From Erwinia tracheiphila (GTDB lineage Bacteria > Pseudomonadota > Gammaproteobacteria > Enterobacterales > Enterobacteriaceae): a DNA stretch of 64,000 nucleotides. A program made the position numbers and the translations under genes. Position 1 is the first letter of the stretch. Each line of letters opens with the position of its first letter. Shown here piece by piece: positions 8,885 through 19,478 of the stretch. The stretch lies in NCBI RefSeq assembly GCF_021365465.1, contig NZ_CP089932.1, positions 2,604,001 to 2,668,000 on the forward strand. The letters run 5' to 3'. A model generated the notes under the pieces. It did no database searches. It worked only from the letters and a program-made list of their open reading frames with translations, and was not told the origin of the DNA.

Positions 8885-10085
8885 TGTACTAGCTCAGACC
8901 TGATCTGACAGTTACCGGTTATTTATACAGGTGTCTGTCAGATTACATCTGGTTCAGATTTTTTTCTGCCCAGACTCGTTTACCATCAAGTAACGTGGCC
9001 ATTGGCGTACGCCCGCAGCACATTTTTCCCTGATGAGTTCGCTCATTATTGTAATGCCACAACCCGTTGTCCAGATCCGTTTGCAGGCTCTCCAGGTCTT
9101 CGTATAACTTCTTACGGAACGTAACCTGATAAAAATCCTGCAAAATAGTTTTATGGAAGCGCTCGCAGATGCCGTTCGTCTGCGGAGACATCGCCTTCGT
9201 TTTTGTATGGTCGATATCGTTGATGGCCAGATACAGCTGGTAATCATGCTGCTCCACCTTACCACAGTACTCCGTTCCCCTGTCGGTCAGGATCCTCAGC
9301 ATCGGCAGTCCCTGAGCCTCGTAGAACGGCAGTACGCGATCATTGAGCAGGTCTGCGGCGGTGATCGGCGTTTTACTCGTATACAGCTTGCAGTGTGCCA
9401 CTTTCGAGTACGTATCCACGAACGTCTGCTGGTAGATACGACCCACACCTTTCAGATTGCCCACGTAGAAGGTGTCCTGCGACCCGAGATAACCCGGGTG
9501 AGCAGTTTCGATTTCTCCGCTGGCCTCGTCATCGTGGGCCTTCTTCTCCAGCGCTGCGATTTGAGCGTCGGTAAGCACGATGCCTTCTCTGGCGACCTTT
9601 TCCTCAAGTGCCTTCAGGCGTTTACGGAAGTTCTCCAGGTCGTGCCGTTGCCAGATGGAGCGCACGCCGCTACCGGAGATAAACACGCCTTTTTTACGCA
9701 GCTCATTACTGGTCCGGTGTTGCCCGTGGGCCGGGAACTCAACGGCATATTCAACAACAGCGCGTTCAGTGGCTTCGTCGGCGCGGTTCTTCAGGTTGGG
9801 GACGCGGCGGTTCTGGTTAATCAGCGCATCGATGCCGCCTTCAGCAGCCAGTTCCTGATAACGGTAAAACGTGTCGCGTGACACGCCCATGATCTTGCAG
9901 GCTTTTGATACGTTACCGAGTTCTTCGGCGAGATTGAGCAGGCCGGCTTTGTGTTTGATGATGGGATTGTTAGTATGAATCATGAGAGTTACCTCGCGTT
10001 TTGTTTAAGGATTAGACACCCATATCAAAACCGGTAACTCTCAACCTTTCAAGGTCCAGTGTCAGATCAAGTCGCGACTAATACA
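8885..10085 (-). mobile_element. IS481-family element, copy 2 (1201 bp)
   Basis: Inverted orientation, ends TGTACTAGCTCAG and CGCGACTAATACA. Perfect 7-bp target duplication TATTAAT at 8878-8884 and 10086-10092. Inserted in the phage initiator gene. Type A; shares the codon-2 isoleucine variant with copy 6. Confidence 0.95.
8943..9983 (-). CDS. IS481-family DDE transposase, copy 2
   Basis: 346 residues, full length, D/D/E core present. It differs from copy 1 by Ile at position 2 (also in copy 6) and by W307G in the otherwise invariant LDNWLWHYNNER segment, a change in no other copy here. The glycine replaces a conserved tryptophan next to the C-terminal motif and may weaken the enzyme; this is inference. 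Confidence 0.93.
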   Translation of the reverse strand: MIHTNNPIIKHKAGLLNLAEELGNVSKACKIMGVSRDTFYRYQELAAEGGIDALINQNRRVPNLKNRADEATERAVVEYAVEFPAHGQHRTSNELRKKGVFISGSGVRSIWQRHDLENFRKRLKALEEKVAREGIVLTDAQIAALEKKAHDDEASGEIETAHPGYLGSQDTFYVGNLKGVGRIYQQTFVDTYSKVAHCKLYTSKTPITAADLLNDRVLPFYEAQGLPMLRILTDRGTEYCGKVEQHDYQLYLAINDIDHTKTKAMSPQTNGICERFHKTILQDFYQVTFRKKLYEDLESLQTDLDNGLWHYNNERTHQGKMCCGRTPMATLLDGKRVWAEKNLNQM

Positions 10086-10898
10086 TATTAATGTAATTGT
10101 GTTCTTTAGAGCTTTCACCAAATTTTGATTTTATTTTTTGTAATGAATGTAATGTAAGCTCATGTGCCTTGTTATATACGGTTGGATAAATAAGACTCGC
10201 ATTTCCTTTTTTTGATAACCAGTCTACAGACTTACCATTGCTGTGAAGACACGGAACGCTATTCCTGTATGGTAATGTAGATAAGCCAGATATATAAGCA
10301 TCCTCATTATCTTTCCCAACAGAACGATTCGAAGTAATATGCACTTCTCTGATACACGCTCCATCAGCGACCATTGAAACCGATTCATTTTCTTTTCCCT
10401 TTCTTTTCCCTGCCGGGGCATCAGGCGAGTACATTTAGTAAAAACGGGTAAACCAAGTGAAGTAAGGATCTCGTTATAAACAGCAACGCAGGCATCAACA
10501 CTTTTAAGCCCAAAAAGATTATCGAGCCTCCCCCACCGTGACGGATTCCCTGATACCTTCAACGATGAACCCCGTATCGAGATTGAAATTACATCACAGA
10601 AAGATCCTTTATGCTGAAAGGTAGGCTGGCTGAGTGCTGAAGCCTCACCGCTTTCAAGATGTATACGCTGATAAGCTACATCGCTCAGTATCGGCAACTG
10701 ATAGCCGAAATCCTGTTCGATAGTTAGCCAGTCGTAAAACATAGAATCTCTCAATCATTCAGGATGAACCGCAAGGCTCAATATAGAAACGTCAATGGTA
10801 TTGACACCAGTAAATATCAAAACTGACCCTATGAGTTCAGCCATGAAAAATGGAGGTTAAAATTGAGACTTTGCAATCAGCATGAGAAGGCAGCAGAT

Positions 10899-11267
10899 AT
10901 GGCAGTAGACAAAGAGTGTGCAGAACGTATACGTCTGTCTATCATCCAAAATTTCACATATTACGATATCGAGAATGAAACAGGTATCAGCGTCAGTACC
11001 CTTAAACGGCTGGCTTCTGGAGAAAGAGAACCAAAATTAATATAAATCAGTAAAATAGCTAAAGCGACAGGGAAAAACCCGGTATGGTTAGCATTCGGTG
11101 AGTCAACCCTTCCTCTACCTGAGAGCCTTGGCGAAGATATGACTGCTTTTGGTTACGGTGTGGATTTTAAGTTACAAGGCCATGAAGCAGGTGAAGCGGC
11201 GGCGAAGATCCGCCTGATGGCCGCGATCCGAGACATAGATAAAGATCATGTTGTTTTTCTTGAATAA
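10899..11267 (+). pseudogene. Phage repressor (XRE-type HTH), nonsense mutation
   Basis: The ATG at 10899 follows AGAAGG by eight bases. The protein starts MAVDKECAERIRLSIIQ and carries a helix-turn-helix (YYDIENETGISVSTLKRLASG). A TAA at 11043-11045 stops it after 48 codons, yet the same frame continues as ISKIAKATGKNPVWLAFGES and ends at 11267 (DKDHVVFLE), a normal repressor length of about 122. It is divergent from the initiator gene, the layout of CTX-type phage RstR/RstA. The nonsense codon removes the multimerisation half; a short HTH-only product remains possible. Confidence 0.7.
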
Positions 11268-11474
11268 AATTTATAGACTTACTGAATCTGGATCGCACAA
11301 TAAACAGTGTCAAAACCAAACGTTACAGCTACACAGAAGAAGAAACGCTGAAAATGCTAAACCTTCCCCAGCCGAAGGGGAAAAAGTAAAAATACCGTGG
11401 GAAACCACGGTAAAGTTCGGGTGTCACTGAACCCCGAACCGCTACGCGGTCAGAATGTGTACAGGAGTTAAGGC

Positions 11475-11813
11475 ATGCGAAAATTATACGATTACATTTT
11501 AGATCTAAAAAGATACACAAGATTAAATACCAATATAAAAATAGCAGAATATCTGGATGTAAGCCGTCAATATATAACAACGTTAAAATACGGGAAATGC
11601 TGGTTAGCCAGTGATAAATGTCTAAGAGTTGCTGAAGCATTAGGTATTGATGCGGATGAAATAATATTAGCCATAAATGCAGAAAAAAGTGACGACGACA
11701 ATATAAAAAGGCAATGGGTTAAGCTTGTAAGTCAGAAAAAACAGGAAATTAATGTTCCTGATAGATTCAAACCAGATGGTTCTCGCAGAAGAAGAATGGT
11801 AGCAAAAAAGTAA
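11475..11813 (+). CDS. DUF3693-type phage DNA-binding protein
   Basis: 112 residues, AGGAG eight bases before the ATG. The N-terminal half has an HTH pattern (IAEYLDVSRQYITTLKYGKCWLASDKCLRVAEALGIDADEI), matching the DUF3693 family found in filamentous phages and related small phages; the C-terminus is strongly basic (DGSRRRRMVAKK). Function in the family is not established; a regulatory or ssDNA role is plausible given the phage context. Intact, followed after 12 bp by a YbjQ-like gene on the same strand, so likely co-transcribed. AT-rich codon use compared with the rsx backbone. Confidence 0.65.
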   Translation: MRKLYDYILDLKRYTRLNTNIKIAEYLDVSRQYITTLKYGKCWLASDKCLRVAEALGIDADEIILAINAEKSDDDNIKRQWVKLVSQKKQEINVPDRFKPDGSRRRRMVAKK

Positions 11814-11825
11814 AAGGAAATCAAT

Positions 11826-12123
11826 ATGTTAGTATTAAGCACGGATACATTACCATCCAACATGAAAGTCATTGAAATTCATGGGTTTATTGAAAATAAC
11901 CTACCCTATCGAAATTTCTGATAAAGGTTTAATTCGTGGATTTATGGAACGAAAAAGAAATGAACATCAGGAAGCGTATGATGCTTTCGTAAATTCGGCA
12001 GGAAGGCAAGGGAATGTCATATATGGAGTGAAAGTCTCTACATCAGCAGGACAATTCAAAAATGGAAGTTTTCTTTATATTACTTATTACGGGACAGTTG
12101 CCACAGTAGAGTGCATTGATTGA
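11826..12123 (+). pseudogene. YbjQ/UPF0145-like protein, copy 1, frameshifted
   Basis: ATG at 11826 (MLVLSTDTLPSNMKVIEIHGFIEN) is followed by one extra base near 11897, after which the frame continues PIEISDKGLIRGFMERKRN and ends NGSFLYITYYGTVATVECID. The pattern 'start with a short strand, then a long helix, then G-V-K-V-S-T...NGSFLYITYYGTA' resembles the pentameric YbjQ/heavy-metal-binding-like family, but identity is low and I infer only fold kinship. A nearly identical second copy lies at 15256-16800, broken by IS3. Both are followed by the same hairpin terminator. Confidence 0.6.
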
Positions 12124-12155
12124 ATATTGGTTCGTACAATGACGTTATGCTAAAG

Positions 12156-12192
12156 AGGCCGCTGCGGGATTCGATTTTCGCAGCGGCCTTTT
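12156..12192 (+). terminator. Rho-independent terminator after YbjQ-like copy 1
   Basis: Stem AGGCCGCTGCG / CGCAGCGGCCTT with loop GGATTCGATTTT, followed by TTTTC. The same structure occurs after copy 2 at 16831-16870. Confidence 0.85.
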
Positions 12193-12246
12193 CAACATAA
12201 CGAGTCGTACATTATGCGCACCTTCGCCACAGGAAGGCGGTCCCGG

Positions 12247-12672
12247 TCAGTTCTGCCAGTGAATCATCTCGTCAAGGCCGGACAGCAACGCTGGAAAGTA
12301 GCTCTCATCTATGCCAAAAAAATCTTTTATGATGACGCTTTCAGCCGGATTTTCAGGCCTGAGAGTCAACTCTACAGCAACGGAATTATCAGTCATTGGA
12401 ATAAAATGAATATTTAGTTGATTCTCCATGCTATCAAAATTCACATCAGACGGTTTTATCCCATTGAGTAAACTTTGATGCATGTAGTTTATTTTTTGTT
12501 TTAAATCAGTTAGTTCCCCAGAATTAAAGGATGCCTGATACTGAGTATTTAGCTCAGGGAGATTATATTCAATATACGTTCTTATCCAGTCATATTCAGG
12601 AGCTTCTGGCGTATTTTGTCTTTCAAATGGAGAAACACGTAATATCCTCGCACCACTTACGATTTCTATCAT
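12247..12672 (-). CDS. Putative immunity protein (WapI-like), partner of the upstream toxin-like gene
   Basis: 141 residues from the ATG at 12672, which has CGGAG six bases upstream; a GTG at 12687 overlapping the previous stop is an alternative. The sequence (YDWIRTYIEYNLPEL, YQASFNSGELTDLKQKINYM, MENQLNIHFIPM, DESYFPALLSGLDEMIHW) has the order of strands and helices I associate with the WapI immunity family. It begins 11 bp after the stop of the 224-residue gene, a typical toxin-immunity spacing. Acidic overall, in contrast to its basic partner. Intact. Family match is by pattern only. Confidence 0.55.
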   Translation of the reverse strand: MIEIVSGARILRVSPFERQNTPEAPEYDWIRTYIEYNLPELNTQYQASFNSGELTDLKQKINYMHQSLLNGIKPSDVNFDSMENQLNIHFIPMTDNSVAVELTLRPENPAESVIIKDFFGIDESYFPALLSGLDEMIHWQN

Positions 12673-12683
12673 AATAAACTCCG

Positions 12684-13358
12684 TCACTTGTATAAAAAAT
12701 GAGTGACCGTCCAGTCTTTTTCACGAACTACAACTTCAAGTATAAAACGTTTATAGAAGTAATATCCTTTTCGGGATTTATCTTCAACTAACCTGTACAT
12801 CTCTGTTTCATAACGAAAAAGGCCAGGGGATTTCCTGGGGTCTGGTGTTCTCCTGCCATAGCGGATAGCTTTCTCCTGAAGCTGCAAAGGCACATAGCGT
12901 CCGGGGTTATACATATGCTTCGCAGCGGTTTCTGTCATTTTAAGATTACGGGCTGAAAGACCCAATTTTAACTGGCTTCGTAAGAAACTGACCGTTCCCT
13001 GACTGAGTTTTACCGTGATGGCCGTTCTGACTCCGCTTTGCAACAGTGCCCTGCCCGCAAAAAAAATGCGAAAAACACCTGCTGCGAGTAACGCAATATC
13101 AATCGGGTCAATCAGCGGTGATTCCAGCGGTGCTTCTTCCAGTCTGACAAAAAGTCCATCGGTGTCATAAATTCGCCAAAGACCGGGAGCCTGTGACACG
13201 GAATAACCGATACACATCCCGCTTTCGTCATCGGTTATGGGTTTGGCATTGTGGGGTAAAAGTCGCGGACGGATTTCAAAAAATTCCCCCCGGGGCAACC
13301 GGGACTGAAATGTATAATATCGACCGGGTTCTTCTCTGGCTGCAAATCCTGTTGTCAT
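12684..13358 (-). CDS. Putative polymorphic-toxin-like effector
   Basis: 224 residues. An N-terminal part with APGLWRIYDTDG, a hydrophobic central stretch (SPLIDPIDIALLAAGVFRIF, about residues 79-100) and a C-terminal domain of about 85 residues (YVPLQLQEKAIRYGRRTPDP, then LEVVVREKDWTVTHFLYK). 'D-P-I-D-x-A-L' before a membrane-like helix and a small basic C-terminal domain are features of T6SS/CDI cargo toxins, and an immunity-like gene follows directly. No catalytic motif is provable; the C-terminal strand-rich shape could be a BECR/RelE-type RNase (inference). No PAAR, VgrG or Rhs part is attached. Intact, in an inovirus-like remnant. Confidence 0.5.
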   Translation of the reverse strand: MTTGFAAREEPGRYYTFQSRLPRGEFFEIRPRLLPHNAKPITDDESGMCIGYSVSQAPGLWRIYDTDGLFVRLEEAPLESPLIDPIDIALLAAGVFRIFFAGRALLQSGVRTAITVKLSQGTVSFLRSQLKLGLSARNLKMTETAAKHMYNPGRYVPLQLQEKAIRYGRRTPDPRKSPGLFRYETEMYRLVEDKSRKGYYFYKRFILEVVVREKDWTVTHFLYK

Positions 13359-13525
13359 AAAATATTCCCTTCTGGTTAATCAGCTCCAGAGAAATCATAT
13401 AACACTTTCTTCAACACGACACCACCCGTTGACACTGGCCGTCAACTGGCTACTATTGGTGCTGATTCATAACCATCCGTTTACTCCATAACGAATCAGA
13501 ATCAAACGTCAATCCGCAGTAAATG

Positions 13526-13557
13526 AACAGGCCTGACCTCACCAGTCAGACCTGTTC
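13526..13557 (-). terminator. Hairpin between secretin and toxin genes
   Basis: AACAGGCCTGAC pairs with GTCAGACCTGTT around CTCACCA. On the minus strand it separates the secretin remnant from the toxin gene; only a short T stretch follows, so efficiency is uncertain. The rest of 13359-13697 shows no gene. Confidence 0.5.
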
Positions 13558-13697
13558 AATCCCGTCTAATACCCGCCACTCACCCGTTAACTTTGGTAAA
13601 TCTGTACCTGATGCGTGCGAATCAAAAACAATTTCTTCAGTACCATCAATATGATACCGGACAATCTTATAGTACGTTAAATTACCCCCCCCCTGAA

Positions 13698-14856
13698 TCA
13701 GTTCAGGTTGCCCCGGAACAGGTCTCCGCTCCTCGCGGCGCTGTGGGGCGCCGCCCTGCTCCGGTCAACCTTTCTGACCTGAAGCATGACCATAATATCT
13801 GTCTTGCTGTTCTCACGGGGGCGGGAACCGAAAAAGCTCCAGCCGGAACGGGCAGTACTGTCTTTCTGTTCAGCCAGACCACCCAGCATAATAATATCAC
13901 CATCAGCGAGGCTCACTTCTGTCGTGACATCACGCTTGATAAGCGTGGGTGAGTTATTGACGCCGGTTTCCGTGGTGACAAAGTTTGAAAGCTGTTGCTC
14001 AATTTTAAGGTCCATTGTCCGGCTTTTTAGTGACGGCGTCACGTTAAACAGCACCCCGCTGGAGCGATACTCTACCGATTGCGTGGTGACATTATTATTC
14101 ACCGTGACACTGCCCAGCACCGGCACATCAGAACCCACCGAGAACGATGCAGAGGCATTATTTTTTACCCGCAACCTTGGCGCACTGACCACGGTAAAGC
14201 GGCTGTCCGTTTTCAGCAGGTTAAAAATGGCATCCACAGAGCCGGTTCTGATGTTGATGAAGTTATCCAGTCCGGCAGCACCGAGCGATACACTGAACTT
14301 ATCAGACAGGATTTTAGCCGCTAAAAGAATACCGGAGCCGTCAGACTGCGCCGTCTGCACCTCAAAGACATAGCCGGACACCACCACTTCGTCACTGATG
14401 GTATCCGGCGGAGGTTACCAGCGTTTTCAGAATGGCGATATCCTCTTTTGTGCCGTAATAAACGAGAATATCCCCGGAACGGTTAATCTAGTTGCTGGCC
14501 CCGGACGAGCCTTTCAGCGCACCATCAGAACTCACCGCGCCGCTGTTATTAAACGGGCCTGAAACATAACCAGCAAGAATATCAGACAGATAAGCTACTG
14601 AACGGCACTGTGGCGTATAAGTCCATGTGTAGCGCGGTTTAACCGGCTCTTTCGGTGTGTAAGGCGCGATGAAGTCAACACCCTTCTTCGACCATATGCG
14701 GATATTCATGTTTTCAAAATAACGGGTTATGAATTCCCGTTCATCAATATCCGGCGTCAGCCTGAACGTCAGCATCCGCTCATCATTCACAAGCTGTGGG
14801 TCAAGCATATAAGGCACTTTCAGCACTTCGGTATATATCAGCGAAATGGCTTCCAA
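13698..14856 (-). pseudogene. Secretin (filamentous-phage gene IV / PilQ-GspD type), broken
   Basis: The C-terminal half (13698-14387) has the secretin core: VSAPRLRVKNNASASFSVG, VPVLGSVT, VTPSL, KRDVTTEVSLADGDIIMLGG. The N-terminal half (to 14856) has N0/N1-like sequence (LTFRLTPDIDEREFITRYFE, VDFIAPYTPKE). Between them an amber TAG at 14488-14490 and an extra G near 14415 break the frame, and the signal-peptide end is missing beyond 14856, where an unrelated gene begins on the other strand. By family it would form the outer-membrane exit pore for filamentous phage. Inactive. Confidence 0.8.
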
Positions 14857-15052
14857 TAGAAAAACTTACAACATAACCGCAGACAGACAGATAAGACTTG
14901 AAAGGCTTGCTGTAGACGTAAGCCACAAGGTGGGAAAAACTTTCAAATGGACAGGGTTGTTTACTTATATTATTGATAAGTATCATAAAGATGCAGCAGC
15001 CGAACTTTTATCTGAAGAAAAAGTAAAAAATAAGCAGAATGGAAAAAAATAA
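14846..15052 (+). CDS. Small basic protein, possible ribbon-helix-helix regulator
   Basis: 68 residues: MASNRKTYNITADRQIRLER, then LAVDVSHKVGKTFKWTGLFT and YIIDKYHKDAAAE, a strand plus two helices with a lysine-rich tail. This shape suits ribbon-helix-helix plasmid or phage DNA-binding proteins, but I do not recognise a specific family. Its first 11 bases overlap the truncated 5' end of the secretin on the opposite strand, so the start may have been made by the recombination joint. No strong Shine-Dalgarno is seen. AT-rich. Uncertain whether expressed. Confidence 0.45.
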   Translation: MASNRKTYNITADRQIRLERLAVDVSHKVGKTFKWTGLFTYIIDKYHKDAAAELLSEEKVKNKQNGKK

Positions 15053-15292
15053 ATAGTATCTTTGTCTGCAAGATTATGATTCAAATTGAGCTATCTGAGC
15101 TGGAATGGTCTGATAGCCCGTAGTTATCCTGAGACTACCCCCCGTTTTACAGGACGGGGATTTTCCTCCACCGCCAGATAAGCCAGAAAAATGAATACCA
15201 GATAAGTTACCCTCCCTCTCAGAAAAGAGACAGAAAAAAAGAAAAGGATATCAACATTTTAGTGTTAATTACCGATACATTACCTGTAGTGG

Positions 15293-16457
<1,165 letters not shown>

Positions 16458-16830
16458 TGGTTCACCTGTGAAATTTTGAGGTGGGCATATCACCTCAACT
16501 CAGGTGGACAAATTCAGTGTGCCACTACAACCTTCCAACATGAAAGTCGTTGAAATACATGGGTTCATTGAAAAAACCTATCCCATTGAAATTTCTGATA
16601 AAGGTTTAATTCGTGGATTTATGGAACGCAAAAGAAATGAACATCAGGAAGTGTATGATGCTTTCGTCAGTTCAGCAGGAAGACAAGTAAATGTTATATA
16701 TGGAGTAAAAGTATCCACGTCTGTTGGACAATTCAAAAATGGAAGTTTTCTTTACATTACTTATTACGGAACAGTAGCAACAGTGGAATGCACTGATTAA
16801 GCACAGGTTCGCACAATGACGTTATATTAA

Positions 16831-16870
16831 AGAGGCCGCTGCGGGATTCGATTTTCGCAGCGGCCTCTTT
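16831..16870 (+). terminator. Rho-independent terminator after YbjQ-like copy 2
   Basis: Stem GAGGCCGCTGCG / CGCAGCGGCCTC with the same GGATTCGATTTT loop as at 12156, followed by TTT. Confidence 0.85.
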
Positions 16871-16930
16871 AACATAACGTGTGGCACATTATGCGCACCA
16901 ATATGACAGATGGAGAAAAACAGTCCTGTG

Positions 16931-18244
16931 GAGACTGTAATTAAAATTGTGTAATTGCCTGTTTTTGATATGTTCACTCCAACAATAGAGACAGGCAAAT
17001 TATGGACGAGAAGAAACTTAAGGCCCTTGCTGCTGAACTGGCCAAAGGTCTCAAAACTGAGGCCGACCTTAATCAGTTTTTCCGCATGCTCACGAAGCTG
17101 ACCGTTGAAACGGCACGCAATGCAGAACTCACTGACCACCTCGGGCATGAGAAAAATGCCCCTAAAACCGGCACCAATACCCGCAACGGCTACTCTCCGA
17201 AAACGCTGCTGTGCGACGACGGTGAAATCGGGCTAAACACGCCGCGCGACCGGGAAAATACCTTTGAACCTCAGCTGATTAAGAAGAATCAGACGCGTAT
17301 CACGCAGATGGACAGCCAGATTTTATCCTTGTATGCCAAAGGCATGACCACGCGGGAAATCGTCGATACGTTCAAAGAGATGTACGATGCTGATGTGTCA
17401 CCGCCCCTGATATCAAAAGTCACGGATGCCGTTAAAGAGCAGGTCGCCGAATGGCAGAATCGCCAGCTGGATGCGCTCTATCCCATTGTTTATCTGGACT
17501 GTATTGTTGTTAAGGTTCGTCAGAATGGCAGCGTGATTAACAAAGCGGTGTTCCTGGCACCGGGCATCAATACCGAAGGCCGGAAAGAGCTTCCGGGGAT
17601 GTGGCTGGCTGAAAATGAAGGTGCAAAGTTCTGGCTGAACGTGCTGACGCAACTTAAAAATCGCGGCCTTCAGGACATCCTGATTGCCTGCGTGGATGGA
17701 CTGAAGGGCTTCCCGGATGCGATAAACAGCGTCTATCCACAGACTCACATCCAGCTGTGCATCATCCACATGGTGCGTAACCGCCTGAAATACGTGGCGT
17801 GGAAGGACTACAAAGCGGTCACGGGCGGGCTGAAAACCGTTTATCAGGCACCAACAGAAGCGGCCGAACGGATGGCGCTGGATGCGTTCGCCGAAGAATG
17901 GGATGACAAATATCCACAAATCAGCAAAAGCTGGCGTGCGCACGGGGAAAACCTCAATACGTTCTTCGGCTATCCGTCTGACATCCGAAAAGCTATCTAC
18001 ACCACGAATGCCATTGAGTCGCTGAACAGCGTGATCCGTGCCGCCATTAAGAAACGCAAGGTATTCCCGACGGATGACTCAGTGCGAAAGGTTATTTACC
18101 TGGCAATCCAGTCGGCATCGAAAAAATGGAGTATGCCGATCCAGAACTGTCGGCTGGCGATGAGCCGCTTTATTATTGAGTTCGGTGACCGCCTGATCGT
18201 TCACCTTTGACGTGGTGGCAGTTACACAGAATTATTTACAGGGT
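16931..18244 (+). mobile_element. IS256-family element, copy B (about 1314 bp)
   Basis: Left end GAGACTGTAATTAAAATTG, right end TTACAGGGT; one base longer than copy A, matching A's frameshift. Same orientation as copy A, so the two bracket the inovirus-like remnant. No target duplication was found. IS481 copy 3 sits six bases past its right end. Confidence 0.88.
17002..18210 (+). CDS. IS256-family transposase, intact (copy B)
   Basis: 402 residues. The DDE positions are in LDCIVVKVRQNG, IACVDGLKGFPDA and TNAIESLNSVIR; the LCIIHMVRNRLKYV block between is typical. ATG is preceded by AGAGACAGGC. By family it excises the element as a circle and reinserts it. It has Cys in IQNCRLAMSR where copy A has Trp. 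Only intact IS256 transposase in the window and so the likely source of activity for the others. Confidence 0.92.
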   Translation: MDEKKLKALAAELAKGLKTEADLNQFFRMLTKLTVETARNAELTDHLGHEKNAPKTGTNTRNGYSPKTLLCDDGEIGLNTPRDRENTFEPQLIKKNQTRITQMDSQILSLYAKGMTTREIVDTFKEMYDADVSPPLISKVTDAVKEQVAEWQNRQLDALYPIVYLDCIVVKVRQNGSVINKAVFLAPGINTEGRKELPGMWLAENEGAKFWLNVLTQLKNRGLQDILIACVDGLKGFPDAINSVYPQTHIQLCIIHMVRNRLKYVAWKDYKAVTGGLKTVYQAPTEAAERMALDAFAEEWDDKYPQISKSWRAHGENLNTFFGYPSDIRKAIYTTNAIESLNSVIRAAIKKRKVFPTDDSVRKVIYLAIQSASKKWSMPIQNCRLAMSRFIIEFGDRLIVHL

Positions 18245-18250
18245 CTAATC

Positions 18251-19451
18251 TGTATTAGTCGCGACTTGATCTGACAATGGGCCTTGAAAGGTTGAGAGTT
18301 ACCGGTTTTGATATGGGTGTCGAATCCTTATACAAAACGCGAGGTAACTCTCATGCTTCATACTAACAATCCCATCATCAAACACAAAGCCGGTTTACTC
18401 AATCTGGCCGAAGAGCTCGGTAACGTATCAAAAGCCTGTAAGATCATGGGCGTGTCGCGAGACACGTTTTACCGTTATCAGGAACTGGCTGAAGAAGGCG
18501 GTATTGATGCGCTGGTTAATCAAAGTCGTAGGGTACCCAACCTGAAGAACCGCGCCGATGAGGCCACGGAACGTGCGGTTGTTGAGTACGCCGTTGAGTT
18601 CCCGGCTCATGGTCAGCATCGGACTAGCAATGAACTTCGTAAAAAAGGCGTGTTTATCTCCGGCAGCGGCGTGCGCTCCATCTGGCAACGACACGACCTG
18701 GAGAACTTCCGTAAACGCCTGAAGGCGCTTGAGGAGAAAGTCGCTAAAGAAGGCATTGTGCTTACCGATACCCAAATCGCAGCGCTGGAGAAGAAGGCCC
18801 ACGATGACGAGGCCAGCGGAGAAATCGAGACGGCACATCCGGGTTATCTGGGCTCGCAGGACACCTTCTACGTTGGCAATCTGAAAGGTGTTGGCCGTAT
18901 CTACCAGCAGACGTTTGTGGATACGTACTCAAAAGTGGCACACTGCAAGCTGTATACAAGTAAAACGCCGATCACCGCCGCCGACCTGCTCAATGATCGC
19001 GTATTGCCGTTCTACGAGGCTCAGGGACTGCCGATGCTGAGAATACTGACCGACAGGGGTACGGAGTACTGTGGTAAAGTGGAGCAGCATGATTATCAGC
19101 TTTATCTGGCCATCAACGATATCGACCATACGAAAACGAAGGCGATGTCTCCACAGACGAACGGTATCTGCGAGCGCTTCCATAAAACCATTTTGCAGGA
19201 TTTTTATCAGGTTACGTTCCGCAAGAAGTTATATGGAGACCTGGAAAGCCTGCAGGCAGGTCTGGACAACTGGTTGTGGCATTACAATAATGAGCGAACT
19301 CATCAGGGTAAAATGTGCTGCGGGCGTACGCCAATGGCAACTTTACTTGATGGTAAACGGGTCTGGGCAGAAAAAAATCTGAACCAGATTTAATCTGACA
19401 GACACCTGTATAAATAACCGGTAACTGTCAGATCAGGTCTGAGCTAGTACA
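18251..19451 (+). mobile_element. IS481-family element, copy 3 (1201 bp)
   Basis: Type B (TGACAATGGGCC near the left end, LNQI at the protein end). Perfect 7-bp duplication TCTAATC at 18244-18250 and 19452-19458. The left duplication begins at the last base of IS256 copy B. Confidence 0.95.
18353..19393 (+). CDS. IS481-family DDE transposase, copy 3 (type B)
   Basis: 346 residues from the ATG at 18353, equivalent to the start used by the other copies; an upstream in-frame ATG at 18308 lies within the subterminal repeat. D/D/E core and HTH intact. Compared with type A it has E for A in QELAEEGGIDALVNQSRR, TDTQ for TDAQ and LQAGLDN. A short internal patch around 18790-18830 is of type A. Confidence 0.94.
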   Translation: MLHTNNPIIKHKAGLLNLAEELGNVSKACKIMGVSRDTFYRYQELAEEGGIDALVNQSRRVPNLKNRADEATERAVVEYAVEFPAHGQHRTSNELRKKGVFISGSGVRSIWQRHDLENFRKRLKALEEKVAKEGIVLTDTQIAALEKKAHDDEASGEIETAHPGYLGSQDTFYVGNLKGVGRIYQQTFVDTYSKVAHCKLYTSKTPITAADLLNDRVLPFYEAQGLPMLRILTDRGTEYCGKVEQHDYQLYLAINDIDHTKTKAMSPQTNGICERFHKTILQDFYQVTFRKKLYGDLESLQAGLDNWLWHYNNERTHQGKMCCGRTPMATLLDGKRVWAEKNLNQI

Positions 19452-19478
19452 TCTAATCATTGTTATTTACCACCCTCA

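Larger units (their letters stand above)
8831..10742 (-). pseudogene. Phage replication initiator (filamentous-phage gene II/X type), interrupted
   Basis: Read on the minus strand from ATG at 10742: MFYDWLTIEQDFGYQLP, later SLKVSGNPSRWGRLDNLFGL, then after a one-base shift near 10400 VHITSNRSVGKDNEDAYI and NGKSVDWLSKKGNASLIYP. IS481 copy 2 splits it at 10085; beyond the insertion the text resumes in frame as YINKIIEYCSDNGIVRLTP and is then cut by the IS256 end at 8830. I recognise this as the replication initiation family of inoviruses and related plasmids, a rolling-circle nickase. Three lesions (frameshift, IS481, IS256 truncation) make it dead. It is divergent from a repressor gene at 10899, as in filamentous phages. 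Confidence 0.75.

Noticed and set aside
13593..13952. 119-residue plus-strand frame
   Set aside because: Antisense to the secretin core, which is clearly the real coding strand.
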